Shown here: positions 53,318 through 62,439 of the stretch, one piece after another
Position numbering within the stretch: position 1 is the stretch's first letter
Layout of the letters: every line of letters starts with the position of its first letter
Assembly (NCBI GenBank): GCA_947447525.1
Contig: CANFJL010000001.1
Coordinates: forward strand, 310,001 to 374,000
Direction of reading: 5' to 3'
DNA length: 64,000 bases
Origin: Flavobacteriales bacterium
GTDB taxonomy: Bacteria > Bacteroidota > Bacteroidia > Flavobacteriales_D > Crocinitomicaceae
Program-made: the position numbers and the translations under genes
The notes under the pieces: generated by a model
Told to the model about the DNA's origin: nothing
Seen by the model: only the letters and a program-made list of their open reading frames with translations
Database searches by the model: none

Positions 53318-53788
53318 ATGAGAGAGCAATTTCAATTTAAGTACGATTTATTAAAAGATTGGAAGGAACTTCCTTCCGAAGACCTTGCCTTAGTTCAAGT
53401 AGCTTATGCTGCAATGGATCGTGCCTATGCTCCTTATTCTAAATTTTTGGTTGGTGCCGCTTTGTTATTAGAAGATGGAACTGTAGTAGAAGGAAATAAT
53501 CAAGAAAATGTTGCTTTCCCATCGGGCATGTGTGCAGAAAGAGTAGCTTTATTTTATGCGGGCGCTACCTATCCAAACGCAGTCATAAAAACTATTTGCA
53601 TTGTTGCTCAAGGTGAATTAATGCCGGCATCATTTTTACTTTCGCCTTGCGGATCTTGCCGTCAAGTACTTTTAGAATCAGAGAATCGTCAAAGGAAAGC
53701 AATTCGTGTCATTGTTGTCAATCAAGATATGCGTACGTTGATACTAGACAGCGCGAAGGATTTATTACCTTTTGGTTTTGGTAAATAA
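53318..53788 (+). CDS. cdd: Cytidine deaminase
   Basis: 156 residues from ATG 53318; a GTG at 53288 is in frame but adds ten unlikely residues. The zinc and proton-shuttle motif CAE is at 72-74 (Cys72, Glu74) and PCGSC at 110-114 gives Cys111 and Cys114, as in the homotetrameric class. It converts cytidine and deoxycytidine to uridine forms in nucleotide salvage. It starts 66 nt after the unknown gene and may share its transcript. Confidence 0.93.
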   Translation: MREQFQFKYDLLKDWKELPSEDLALVQVAYAAMDRAYAPYSKFLVGAALLLEDGTVVEGNNQENVAFPSGMCAERVALFYAGATYPNAVIKTICIVAQGELMPASFLLSPCGSCRQVLLESENRQRKAIRVIVVNQDMRTLILDSAKDLLPFGFGK

Positions 53789-53872
53789 GCTACCTTCCTT
53801 TTAGAGAATTCATTTATTTCTGAAGTATTTTTTTTTGTTTTCAACAATTGAATAATTTCTTGTAATGCTACT

Positions 53873-53880
53873 TATCTTTG
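53873..53880 (+). promoter_or_regulatory. Minus-7 box (TATCTTTG) of the DUF4494-pdxH operon
   Basis: Exact TAnnTTTG match, 19 nt upstream of the ATG at 53900, with a TTG at 53848-53850. Confidence 0.62.
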
Positions 53881-53899
53881 TTTAATAAAAATTATTCAA

Positions 53900-54574
53900 A
53901 TGAACAGTTGGTTTACAGTCAAAGTTAAATACACAAAACAATTAGAAAACGGAACTTTTAAGCGTGTTTCTGAACCGTATATGTTAGCTGCAATGACTTT
54001 TACAGATGCAGAAGCAAGAATTTATGAAGAATTGGGTGCTTTAATTCGAGGAGAGTTTACCGTTGTAGGAATAGCAAGGACTGATGTTCATGATATCTTC
54101 GCTTATGAGGATGCTGAAACTTGGTTCAAATGCAAGGTTACTTATGATAAAATTGATGATGAAGGCGACAAGAAAAAAACAATTTCTCAAAATTATCTTG
54201 TGACCGCTTCCAATGTTAAAGAAGCATATCTTAGAATTGAAGAAAGTTTGGCTACTTTAATGATTGATTTTAAAATTACAATTATTGCCGCTTCTCCGAT
54301 TATTGAGATATTCCCACATCATGAGGATGATGTTGCGCCGATTAATAAGTTAATGCCAGAGGTGTTAAAGGAAATGAAGCCAACCGTTGCTGCTTTTGAT
54401 CCTGAAATTGAAGATCCAGAGGAAGATGAGGAAGAAGAGGAAGATGAAGAAGAGAATGAAGATGAAATATCACAACCTCAAGGAGTAGTCTTTAGTGCTT
54501 CGGGATCAGATCTAGACGATGAGGATGTTTCTGATAGTGATTTAATTGATGAGTTGGCAGATGAAGACGCCTAA
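53900..54574 (+). CDS. DUF4494 protein with an acidic tail
   Basis: 224 residues. Residues 1-150 are a DUF4494 domain with two similar halves (SWFTVKVKYTKQLENG and TWFKCKVTYDKIDDEG), so it may be an internal duplication. From about 170 the sequence becomes extremely acidic (DPEEDEEEEEDEEENEDE), with more acidic stretches to the end, and is likely disordered. DUF4494 is found in Bacteroidota and has no known role. The pdxH start lies inside its last codons (14-nt overlap). Confidence 0.83.
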   Translation: MNSWFTVKVKYTKQLENGTFKRVSEPYMLAAMTFTDAEARIYEELGALIRGEFTVVGIARTDVHDIFAYEDAETWFKCKVTYDKIDDEGDKKKTISQNYLVTASNVKEAYLRIEESLATLMIDFKITIIAASPIIEIFPHHEDDVAPINKLMPEVLKEMKPTVAAFDPEIEDPEEDEEEEEDEEENEDEISQPQGVVFSASGSDLDDEDVSDSDLIDELADEDA

Positions 54575-55211
54575 TTCTTTAGCTCAATTAAAACATAATC
54601 ATGATGATTTCTCAAAAGGATCTCTTACCAATATTGATTTGAATAATCCCTTTGATTTGTTTGAGAAGTGGTTTCAAGAAGCTATTGATGAAAAGGAATT
54701 AGAGTCAAATGCTTGTTCTTTATCCACCGTTGATGGTCATGGACAACCGAGCTCAAGAATCATCTATTTAAAGGAAATGTGGAAAGAATCTTTTGTTTTT
54801 TACACCAATTATAAGAGTCAAAAAGGTTCGGAAATAAAAGAAAATCCCTTAGTTTCTCTCTTGTTTTTTTGGCCTAAACTGGAGCGACAAATTCGGATAG
54901 AAGGTCGTGTGGAACCATTAGACGCTGCCATGAGTGACGCTTATTTCGATAGCCGTCCTCGCGAAAGTCAATTGGGCGCTTGGGCATCTGAACAATCACA
55001 AGAACTCAACGATCCCCAGGATTTATTAGATCGTTTTCAAACATTATCAGATCAATTTGGTTCAAGTGTACCGCGACCGCCTCATTGGGGTGGATATGCT
55101 CTTTTGCCATCAAAAATAGAGTTTTGGCAAGGTCGACCTTCTAGATTGCACGATAGAATAGTGTATGAATTACAGGGTGAGTCTTGGAAAATCTACAGAA
55201 AAAATCCTTGA
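54561..55211 (+). CDS. pdxH: Pyridoxamine/pyridoxine 5'-phosphate oxidase
   Basis: 216 residues from the ATG at 54561, overlapping the DUF4494 stop by 14 nt; the longer TTG/ATG options at 54546 and 54549 add only a few residues. The FMN-binding YKSQKGSEI, the ESQLGAWASEQS segment and the C-terminal signature PHWGGYALLP with EFWQGRPSRLHDR are typical of PdxH. It makes pyridoxal 5'-phosphate from PNP or PMP. The stop overlaps the M16 start (TGATG). A PLP-binding YggS protein is encoded nearby, in the opposite direction. Confidence 0.93.
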   Translation: MKTPNSLAQLKHNHDDFSKGSLTNIDLNNPFDLFEKWFQEAIDEKELESNACSLSTVDGHGQPSSRIIYLKEMWKESFVFYTNYKSQKGSEIKENPLVSLLFFWPKLERQIRIEGRVEPLDAAMSDAYFDSRPRESQLGAWASEQSQELNDPQDLLDRFQTLSDQFGSSVPRPPHWGGYALLPSKIEFWQGRPSRLHDRIVYELQGESWKIYRKNP

Positions 55212-56449
55212 TGAAAGACATTCAACCTTTATGTTTTACTTTATCCAATGGAGTGAGACTTGTTTATTTATATAAATCAAGTCAAGTTTCTCATCTAGGT
55301 TTTACTTTTTTGGCAGGTTCCAAATTTGAAGAAGAAAATAAGGAAGGACTTGCTCATTTTTTGGAGCATTGTGTTTTTAAAGGAACAAGCAAAAGAAAAG
55401 CACTTCAAGTACTTTCTCGATTAGATGATGTAGGAGGTGAATTAAATGCCTTTACTGCAAAGGAAGAGATTTGTTTGCACGCTTCATTTACTAAGCAATA
55501 TACTGCTCGAGCGATAGATTTATTAGCAGATATATCCATAAATTCTGTGTTTCCTGAAAATGAAATGTTAAAAGAAAAAGAAGTGATTCTTGATGAATTA
55601 AATTCTTATCTCGATAGTCCGAGTGATAAAATATTCGATGATTTTGAGGCGCACTTATATAAAAACCATCCTCTAGGGAATAATATTTTAGGAACAAAAA
55701 AGAGTGTAAAATCTTTTAAGCGTTCTGATTTACAGAATTATGTTTCCGCGCATTTTACAGCTGATAATTTGGTGGTTTCTTATGTTGGTTCTTATTCAAA
55801 AGCAAAATTATTAAGTCTATTAGAAAGTGCCTTGGAGACACTACCCCAAAGTGCTATTCGTCCCGTTTATAATCCTATTGGTGCATACACTCCTTTTAAT
55901 ATACGGACAAAAGAAGCTAATTATCAATCTCATGCAGTAATTGGCGGAATGGCTCCCAGTTATTTAGACGAGGAAAGACGCGGAATGGGTTTACTGATTA
56001 ATGTTCTTGGCGGGCCTGCCTTAAATTCTAGACTGAGTTTGGCGATTCGTGAAAAGCATGGATTGGCCTATGCCGTTGATGCAAGTTATACTTCATTTTC
56101 AGATACAGGTTTTTGGAGTATTTATTTGGGAACAGATCCAAAAAACATTGATCAAGCTGTCGATTTAGCCAGAAAGGAACTTTCTAAAATTTGTATTAAA
56201 GGACTTTCTAGCGCTCAGTTGCACCGAGCCAAACAACAATACAAAGGTCATATGGCTTTGGGAATGGATAGTAATATGGGTTTAATGCTTGGACTAGGTA
56301 AAAGCTTATTGGCTTTTAATCAAATTGACACCATTAAGGAAATTCATGAAGGAATTGATCGATTGACAGCAAAGGAGTTAATGGATATTGCCAATAAGTA
56401 TTTCCATCCAGAAACGCTATCGACATTAATATTTGATTGTAAAAAATAA
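55211..56449 (+). CDS. M16 family zinc metallopeptidase (single-gene type)
   Basis: 412 residues from ATG 55211, which overlaps the pdxH stop by 1 nt; a TTG at 55184 would add nine residues inside pdxH. The inverted zinc motif HFLEH is at 49-53 and the third ligand is expected in EKEVILDELN. The C-terminal lobe has LNSRLSLAIREKHGLAYAV. Unlike the pair at 9774-12282, no inactive partner gene is adjacent, so it may act as a homodimer, as processing-peptidase-like proteins (PqqL/YmxG type) do. Confidence 0.9.
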   Translation: MKDIQPLCFTLSNGVRLVYLYKSSQVSHLGFTFLAGSKFEEENKEGLAHFLEHCVFKGTSKRKALQVLSRLDDVGGELNAFTAKEEICLHASFTKQYTARAIDLLADISINSVFPENEMLKEKEVILDELNSYLDSPSDKIFDDFEAHLYKNHPLGNNILGTKKSVKSFKRSDLQNYVSAHFTADNLVVSYVGSYSKAKLLSLLESALETLPQSAIRPVYNPIGAYTPFNIRTKEANYQSHAVIGGMAPSYLDEERRGMGLLINVLGGPALNSRLSLAIREKHGLAYAVDASYTSFSDTGFWSIYLGTDPKNIDQAVDLARKELSKICIKGLSSAQLHRAKQQYKGHMALGMDSNMGLMLGLGKSLLAFNQIDTIKEIHEGIDRLTAKELMDIANKYFHPETLSTLIFDCKK

Positions 56450-56454
56450 AGAAT

Positions 56455-57114
56455 CTATCGACCACCAAATATGGAGCTTCCAACTCTTATCAGGGTACTT
56501 CCTTCTTCAATCGCAATTACATAATCACCACTCATACCCATTGAAATTTCTTTGAAATTGGAATTATTTCTGAAATGGTTATTTTTTAAATCTAAAAATA
56601 TTGATTTTAAATGCTGAAATTCTTTTCGGATTTGATCCTGATGGTCAACAAATGAAGCCATCCCCATTACTCCAGCAATTTGAATGTTTTTCAGACTTAG
56701 AAATTCATCAGAAGTCAATAGTTCATTAGCCTCTTCTAGGTTCAGTCCAAATTTCGTTTCCTCTTGCGCTATATAGAATTGAAGTAAACAGGAAATAACC
56801 CTATCATTTTTTTGTGCTTGTTTATTAATTTCTATTAATAATTTCAAACTATCAACCGTATGGATAAGGTGTACAAAGGGAGCGATATATTTTACTTTAT
56901 TGCTTTGCAGATGACCAATCATATGCCAATGAATATCTTTGGGTAATTGTTCTGATTTTTCTGTAAGCTCTTGTACTTTATTTTCACCAAAATGCCTCTG
57001 CCCAGCTTGGTAAGCAATACTAAGATCTGAAACAGGTTTAGTTTTTGAAACAGCAATTAAACAAACACTATCAGGTAAAGTGTCTTTTATTTTGTCAATT
57101 TGTTTCGAAATCAT
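56455..57114 (-). CDS. YggS/PLPBP family pyridoxal-phosphate-binding protein
   Basis: 219 residues, an alanine-racemase-like TIM barrel. The PLP lysine is Lys24 in AVSKTKP, with HFGENKVQE at 41-49, HMIGHLQSNK and the late SMGMSGDYVIAIEEGSTLIRVGS. This family keeps free PLP at safe levels and has no catalytic domain. It overlaps the DUF1015 start by 4 nt and is the last gene of the TonB-receptor/DUF1015/YggS operon. It lies opposite to pdxH, the PLP synthesis gene. Confidence 0.93.
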   Translation of the reverse strand: MISKQIDKIKDTLPDSVCLIAVSKTKPVSDLSIAYQAGQRHFGENKVQELTEKSEQLPKDIHWHMIGHLQSNKVKYIAPFVHLIHTVDSLKLLIEINKQAQKNDRVISCLLQFYIAQEETKFGLNLEEANELLTSDEFLSLKNIQIAGVMGMASFVDHQDQIRKEFQHLKSIFLDLKNNHFRNNSNFKEISMGMSGDYVIAIEEGSTLIRVGSSIFGGR

Positions 57115-58340
57115 TGGTTGATATCATAAATGGTTAAGCCACTTCTTAATTTAGGTTCAACATAGGTTGATTTGGGAGGCATATTTAATTGATGGTCAGC
57201 CACTTTTTTAATTTGTTGAAAGGTAGCTGGATATAAAACAAATCCAACAGCAAATTTATTTGAATTAATCAACTCTTCCATCATGGAAAGATCTTCGCTT
57301 CCAGGTAAAAAAGTAACTCTTTCTGTTGTTTTAAGATCGGTAATACCTAAAAGTGGTGTCAGTATTAATTCTGTCAGCAAACTGCTATCTAAACCAACTA
57401 CAGGATGATTTTCATCTATGAGATAATTCAAAAAGCTTAGGCAATACCATTTGTGATCAATATATAAGGTGATCTCATGTTCTTGCCTTGGTTTTTCCGC
57501 TGCTGTTAATTCTTTAAGTTCTCCTAGGGCACTTAAGGCATGTAAAAAAGTAGTCGGACTATAACCTTGCAAGTCTTTTACAAGTCGATTAAATTCCAAA
57601 ATAGTTAGATGGCTCTCAGGGACAAAATACGCGAGAAAATTACCAGCATTTTTAACAGCTTGTTGCGTGTTTATTCGATTTTGAAAAAGTCTTGCTGATG
57701 ATGCAGATCGATGATGTCCGTCTGCAATGTAGGCAACAGGTACGCTTTCAAATGCAGTTTGTAATTCGTTTGTATTCTCAACAGAAAGCACCCATAATTC
57801 ATGTGTTATTCTATCTGTTGTGGTGAATTCATATTCAGGCCTTTGCTTTGCATATTGAGCAATAAGTTGATCGATATTGTTTTGATCAGCATAGGCTATT
57901 AAAACGGGTTCAGCATTATATCCAACTTGTTCTAGATAATCTGTAAACATTGTTTCTCGAGAGGTGAGTGTTGCCTCATGTTTTTTGATGATATCATCTT
58001 GATAATCTTGGAGAGAAGCCCCACCAATAATCCCCATGCTTATTTGGCTTCCTTTAGTTTGTCTATATAAATAAAGTCGCGGAGTTGTTTCTTGAATCAG
58101 AATTCCCTTTTCAATAAATAATTGATATTGTTTCTGAACTAAATCAAATCTTTCCTTTGAATTGGGTTTAGTTTTGACTTCACTTCCAAACTCTGGATTA
58201 ATAATGTGTAAAAAAGTGAATGGATTGTCCTCTAGTTTTGCTTTAAGAACATTTTTTTTATACGAATAATAAGGCCTTGTGGCCACCAAATGAACTTTAT
58301 CTCGAACAGGCCTTAAGGCTGAGAAAGCACTGATTTTCAC
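57111..58340 (-). CDS. DUF1015 family protein (SerC-linked type)
   Basis: 409 residues of the DUF1015 family: the opening FSALRPVRDKV, YADGHHR-type IADGHHRSASS near residue 207-217 and the C-terminal GFVLYPATFQQIKKVAD. The conserved histidines suggest an enzyme but the reaction is unknown; in other genomes it is often next to serA or serC. Here it lies between a TonB receptor (5 nt upstream) and yggS (4-nt overlap). No serine-pathway gene is in the window. Confidence 0.87.
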   Translation of the reverse strand: MKISAFSALRPVRDKVHLVATRPYYSYKKNVLKAKLEDNPFTFLHIINPEFGSEVKTKPNSKERFDLVQKQYQLFIEKGILIQETTPRLYLYRQTKGSQISMGIIGGASLQDYQDDIIKKHEATLTSRETMFTDYLEQVGYNAEPVLIAYADQNNIDQLIAQYAKQRPEYEFTTTDRITHELWVLSVENTNELQTAFESVPVAYIADGHHRSASSARLFQNRINTQQAVKNAGNFLAYFVPESHLTILEFNRLVKDLQGYSPTTFLHALSALGELKELTAAEKPRQEHEITLYIDHKWYCLSFLNYLIDENHPVVGLDSSLLTELILTPLLGITDLKTTERVTFLPGSEDLSMMEELINSNKFAVGFVLYPATFQQIKKVADHQLNMPPKSTYVEPKLRSGLTIYDINQ

Positions 58341-58345
58341 TATTT

Positions 58346-60682
58346 CTAAAATTTAAAACTAAGACCCATGCTCGGTAAAATTGGGAATTGATAAATTTGT
58401 TTTGAAGTCACTCTATTCACATAAAAGATATTTTTTCTATTGTAAACATTGGTAATACTTCCTACAAGTTCAAGAACTGTTTTGTTTTTGAAAGTAAAAT
58501 GTTTTTTCACTGTAACATCTAGTCGGTGATAATAGGGTAGGCGTTGACTGTTAAAGTTTCCAAGAATGGTTGTAATTGTACTAGGATTATTGGTCACATA
58601 ATTGGTCGTTACTCCTCCATTAAAGTTTTCTGCTTGATAATAACCTGCAGTTGGAGTGAATGGTAAGCCTGAACCAAGATTCCACCTAACATTCATTTCG
58701 ATATCTTTTTTCTTACCGAATAAATAGGAACCTACTAAATTTAAATTGTGTCGTCTGTCAAATACTGGAAAATAGGTAACAAAACCATCCCATCTAGTGG
58801 AGTATCCATAGGAATAAACCCCCCATAGAAACAAGCGGTCTTTATTGTATTTAAGCAAGACATCAACACCTAAGGATCTACCAGACTCCAAAATAAAATC
58901 TTTTTTATAGATATCATCAATTTGCTCAAATTGTGAAATGTCTTCGTATAATTTGTTTTGGTTGATATTACTTAACTGCGTAAAATATTTATAATATCCT
59001 TCAACATTTAAGCTAGCATATTTCCCCAAGTCATATTCAACTCCTGCGATAGCATGCCAAGCATATTGCAATCCATTTTTAGTATTTTTTACATTTTGAA
59101 ATTCTGTCACAAAAGTAGATTGCACATTGGTAGGAGCAGAGAGTAGTCCATTGAATAAATTGATGATATCCTTATCAGAAGATGCTGAGGTGAAGTTTTG
59201 AGAATAGCGACCTCCGGAGAATTTAAATCTCAATTTGTCAGTTGCATTATATTTCAAACCAATTCGTGGCTCTGGAGATATCGTACTCAATGAAGTATAC
59301 GCTTGAATTCTAAATCCAGCCTGCATAACCCATCGAACACCCACTTTTCTATAATTAAAATAACTTCCGATTTCTGTGGTAAAATTAGTAGCTTCAATTT
59401 TTCGTTTTACTTCATTATAAGTAACAAACTCAGTATTAAAACCATTTAAATTAAAACCATAACTCAATTCACTTTCATCTTTCAAGAAATAACTAAAATC
59501 AAATCCTAAGTCGAATCCACCAATTTTTGAATATCTAGGTTCTGTAGTACTTTCTGAAAATGTTGTCATATAATTACTTCCGTTGACATGACCTCTAATA
59601 AATACAGGAGAACCACTTGGAATCATTAAAAAATTCATTCCACCGCCAGATGCTTGCCAATTTAAATCTGCTACATTATAATTCACACTATCTTGATTGT
59701 GAAATCCAAAGACACTTACCTTCGAACCACCATCACCAGTGAACGTAACCTTTCCATATAAATCGGTAAAATTAAAAGGAAGACCATTGCCCTCATTAAC
59801 ATTGGGGTAGAGTGATTTAGAAGTATAATCTAACAAACTTTTTTTAGCAGAAAAAACGTAAGAACCTGCTGCTGGAGCATCATTTTTGATTTTTCCGATG
59901 GGTCCTTCCAACACTAATTTTGCTAGGAATGGGGAAGCTGATAATTTACCGCTAAATTTTTTTCTATTTCCGTCTCGATAAGTTATATCCATTACAGAAG
60001 ATATTCTACCGCCATATTTACTTTCAAAACCGCCTGTATAGACATCAATATTTTTAACCAATTCAGTTTCAAAAATGGAGAAGAAACCGATAGAGTGAAA
60101 AGGATTGTAGATGGTCATACCATCAAGAAGCACCTTATTTTGAATTGGTGTCCCACCACGCACATACAATTGCCCACCTTGATCACCAGTTGTAATAACA
60201 CCTGGAGTAACGCTGATAGCTCCTACAATATCATTTTCAGCCCCATAACTTGGAATCCTTTCTAGGGCATGTTGATCTAATTTTACTTTTCCGATTTCAA
60301 TTTCGGTACGCTTTGACTTATCTGCAGCAGTGATATCGATTTGACCAAAAACTTTTAAATCATCATTTCTTATCAGCTCGATTGTAACATCTAAAATCCT
60401 CTTTCCTTCTTTGAAATTGATATCGACTAAGAATTTTTTGTATTTAGGATTGTCTATTCTTATAATATAATTACCTAGCGCTAATTTAGGTATGGAAAAG
60501 AGTCCATTTATATCCGTGACAGCCCCCGCGATAATGGTGCTATCCTTTTTCAATAATTTTACTTTTTGAAAACTCATTGCATCTCCATTGGACTTATCGT
60601 AAATATATCCACGGACATTATAATCTTGTGCTGACAGGGAAAGTTGAAGAAAAAATGAAAAAAGAAGAAAAGCGTATTTCAT
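58346..60682 (-). CDS. TonB-dependent receptor with carboxypeptidase-like regulatory domain
   Basis: 778 residues. A signal peptide (MKYAFLLFSFFLQLSLSAQ) is followed by a carboxypeptidase-like beta-sandwich (about 20-110), a plug domain with PGVITTGDQGGQLYVRGG and LLDGMTIYNPFHSIG, and a C-terminal barrel of 22 likely strands ending SLGF/SFKF-like. It imports a substrate across the outer membrane using TonB energy. No SusD partner is next to it, so it is not a classic starch/glycan pair. It begins the DUF1015-yggS operon; the substrate is unknown. Confidence 0.9.
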   Translation of the reverse strand: MKYAFLLFSFFLQLSLSAQDYNVRGYIYDKSNGDAMSFQKVKLLKKDSTIIAGAVTDINGLFSIPKLALGNYIIRIDNPKYKKFLVDINFKEGKRILDVTIELIRNDDLKVFGQIDITAADKSKRTEIEIGKVKLDQHALERIPSYGAENDIVGAISVTPGVITTGDQGGQLYVRGGTPIQNKVLLDGMTIYNPFHSIGFFSIFETELVKNIDVYTGGFESKYGGRISSVMDITYRDGNRKKFSGKLSASPFLAKLVLEGPIGKIKNDAPAAGSYVFSAKKSLLDYTSKSLYPNVNEGNGLPFNFTDLYGKVTFTGDGGSKVSVFGFHNQDSVNYNVADLNWQASGGGMNFLMIPSGSPVFIRGHVNGSNYMTTFSESTTEPRYSKIGGFDLGFDFSYFLKDESELSYGFNLNGFNTEFVTYNEVKRKIEATNFTTEIGSYFNYRKVGVRWVMQAGFRIQAYTSLSTISPEPRIGLKYNATDKLRFKFSGGRYSQNFTSASSDKDIINLFNGLLSAPTNVQSTFVTEFQNVKNTKNGLQYAWHAIAGVEYDLGKYASLNVEGYYKYFTQLSNINQNKLYEDISQFEQIDDIYKKDFILESGRSLGVDVLLKYNKDRLFLWGVYSYGYSTRWDGFVTYFPVFDRRHNLNLVGSYLFGKKKDIEMNVRWNLGSGLPFTPTAGYYQAENFNGGVTTNYVTNNPSTITTILGNFNSQRLPYYHRLDVTVKKHFTFKNKTVLELVGSITNVYNRKNIFYVNRVTSKQIYQFPILPSMGLSFKF

Positions 60683-60805
60683 GTAATAGTTTTGAGTCCC
60701 GAATTTAAGCTTTTACATTCAAAATACATGGATATATTGAAAAAAAATACCTTTTAAACTAAAAAAATATCGAGGAAACGGGCTTGAGTTGTTTCTTTTT
60801 GTAAA

Positions 60806-61756
60806 TTATTCGGACATCAAGGAATTGACAAATGCTTCCCGATCAAATAGTTGAAGGTCCTCCATTTTTTCACCTACGCCAATATATTTCACTGGAATAT
60901 TCATTTGATCAGATATTCCAATGACCACACCACCTTTGGCTGTTCCGTCTAACTTAGTTACTGCCAAGGCATTAATCTCTGTGGCTTGTGAAAACTGTTT
61001 TGCTTGTTCAAAGGCGTTTTGACCTGTAGAACCATCTATCACCAGGAGTATTTCATGAGGTGCACCTGGAATTACTTTTTCCATCACGCGCTTTATTTTA
61101 CTTAATTCCGCCATGAGGTTTATTTTATTGTGCAATCTCCCAGCGGTATCAATAATTACGACATCTGCTTTCTGCGCTTTTGCTGATTGAAGTGTATCGA
61201 AAGCAACGCTTGCCGGATCGGCATTCATTCCTTGTTGTACAATTTCAACACCAACACGTTCAGACCAAATGATCAATTGATCGACAGCTGCGGCACGAAA
61301 AGTATCTGCAGCTCCTAGCACCACTTTTTTTCCTGATTTTTTAAATTGATAGGCTAATTTACCAATGGTAGTTGTTTTTCCAACTCCATTTACACCAACA
61401 ACCATTATTACATAAGGATCATTTTGAGGAGAAGGATTGGGAGCGTCAAATTTAGCATTGTTTTCAGCAAGCAGTCCGATGATTTCAGCGCGCAAAATAC
61501 CGTTGAGTTCGTCTGTATTGAGAACCTTGTCTCTTGAAACCCTATTTTGAATTCGCTCAATAATTTTCAAGGTAGTTTGAACACCAACATCAGAGGAAAT
61601 TAATATTTCTTCTAATTGATCTAATACTTCTTCATCTACCTTTGATTTCCCAACGATTGCTCTTGTAATCTTGGAGAGAAAGGATTGCTTAGATACCGCT
61701 AAACCTTCATCAAGATTTTCTTTTTTTGCCCGAGAAAAGAAATCAAATAAGCCCAT
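60806..61756 (-). CDS. ftsY: SRP receptor GTPase FtsY
   Basis: 316 residues. A short N-terminal region and NG domain carry GVNGVGKTTT at 121-130, DTAGR at 203-207 and TKLDG at 267-271. The long acidic A-domain of E. coli FtsY is missing, as in many Bacteroidota. FtsY docks ribosome-SRP complexes at the inner membrane; the SRP RNA is encoded at 42900-42997. Its ATG is only 7 nt after an intrinsic terminator that ends the ribosomal-protein/DUF4295 operon, so its expression probably depends on read-through. Confidence 0.94.
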   Translation of the reverse strand: MGLFDFFSRAKKENLDEGLAVSKQSFLSKITRAIVGKSKVDEEVLDQLEEILISSDVGVQTTLKIIERIQNRVSRDKVLNTDELNGILRAEIIGLLAENNAKFDAPNPSPQNDPYVIMVVGVNGVGKTTTIGKLAYQFKKSGKKVVLGAADTFRAAAVDQLIIWSERVGVEIVQQGMNADPASVAFDTLQSAKAQKADVVIIDTAGRLHNKINLMAELSKIKRVMEKVIPGAPHEILLVIDGSTGQNAFEQAKQFSQATEINALAVTKLDGTAKGGVVIGISDQMNIPVKYIGVGEKMEDLQLFDREAFVNSLMSE

Positions 61757-61763
61757 AATATTG

Positions 61764-61792
61764 AAAAAAAAAGCCTCCGTAAAAGGAAGCTT
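61764..61792 (-). terminator. Intrinsic terminator between DUF4295 and ftsY
   Basis: On the minus strand an 8-bp stem (61785-61792 with 61771-61778, one G-U) with a 6-base loop runs into a nine-base T tract (61764-61772). It lies only 7 nt before the ftsY ATG at 61756 and 25 nt after the DUF4295 stop at 61818. Confidence 0.88.
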
Positions 61793-61817
61793 AAGTATTT
61801 TTAAATGTATTTCACAA

Positions 61818-61973
61818 TTAACCTTTAGTAAACCATTCTTTTACTTTGTCATTGTGTACAATTTCTTCTTTGAAAGAGTAAGCTCCAGTCTTTTCAGACT
61901 TCACCATTTTAATCACTTTCGTATGTTCTTTTCCGCCACCTTTTTGTAGTGTTGCAACAACTTTCTTTGCCAT
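61818..61973 (-). CDS. DUF4295 small basic protein
   Basis: 51 residues (MAKKVVATLQKGGGKEHTK start; end VKEWFTKG). The lysine-rich sequence, the fixed position after rpmG and the short length match DUF4295, a Bacteroidota-specific small protein always found in this ribosomal neighbourhood. It is probably a ribosome-associated protein, but its role is not established. It begins 7 nt after the rpmG stop and is followed by the terminator at 61764-61792. Confidence 0.88.
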   Translation of the reverse strand: MAKKVVATLQKGGGKEHTKVIKMVKSEKTGAYSFKEEIVHNDKVKEWFTKG

Positions 61974-61980
61974 GACTTAA

Positions 61981-62169
61981 TTATTTAATTTCTTTATGAA
62001 TTGTATATTTCTTAAGAATTGGATTGAATTTTTTAATTTCCATTCTATCCGGTGTGTTCTTACGATTCTTTGTAGTAATGTAACGAGATGTTCCCGCCAT
62101 TCCTGTGGTTTTGTGCTCTGTGCACTCAAGAATTACTTGGATTCTATTACCTTTTGATTTCTTAGCCAT
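61981..62169 (-). CDS. rpmG: 50S ribosomal protein L33
   Basis: 62 residues, matching the long Bacteroidota L33 ([19 protein letters not shown] start; [18 protein letters not shown] end). The zinc-binding cysteine pairs of the C+ type are largely absent: only one cysteine (Cys16) is present. It lies between rpmB (33 nt) and DUF4295 (7 nt), the usual order. Confidence 0.95.
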   Translation of the reverse strand: MAKKSKGNRIQVILECTEHKTTGMAGTSRYITTKNRKNTPDRMEIKKFNPILKKYTIHKEIK

Positions 62170-62202
62170 TTCTTTTACTTATTTCTGTTTCACAACAGTT
62201 GA

Positions 62203-62439
62203 TTATTTTAAAAACCCTTTTTTACGTGCTTCTTTAAGGCAAGCCAAAAGACCATTCTTATTGATTGTTCGCAAAGCAGATGTTGATATTTTTAATGTAA
62301 TATAACGATCTTCTTCTGGAATGAAAAATTTCTTAGTTATAAGGTTAGGATAAAAACGACGCTTCGTTTTGCGATTAGAGTGAGAAACATTGTTCCCCAC
62401 CATAACTGACTTTCCTGTTAATTGACAAACTCGAGACAT
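62203..62439 (-). CDS. rpmB: 50S ribosomal protein L28
   Basis: 78 residues from ATG 62439 (MSRVCQLTGKSVMVGNNVSH), the standard L28 start; a longer frame to 62508 is spurious. RFYPNL and LRTINKNGLLACLK are typical. It leads the rpmB-rpmG-DUF4295-(ftsY) series. The upstream 62440-62586 gap holds the promoter region; a TTTCTTTG on the minus strand is a near match to the minus-7 box. Confidence 0.95.
   Translation of the reverse strand: MSRVCQLTGKSVMVGNNVSHSNRKTKRRFYPNLITKKFFIPEEDRYITLKISTSALRTINKNGLLACLKEARKKGFLK

Noticed and set aside
60730..60805. Possible ftsY terminator between ftsY and the TonB receptor
   Set aside because: The GAAAC/GTTTC stem is only 5 bp with a long loop, and the T tract is not directly adjacent on the minus strand.
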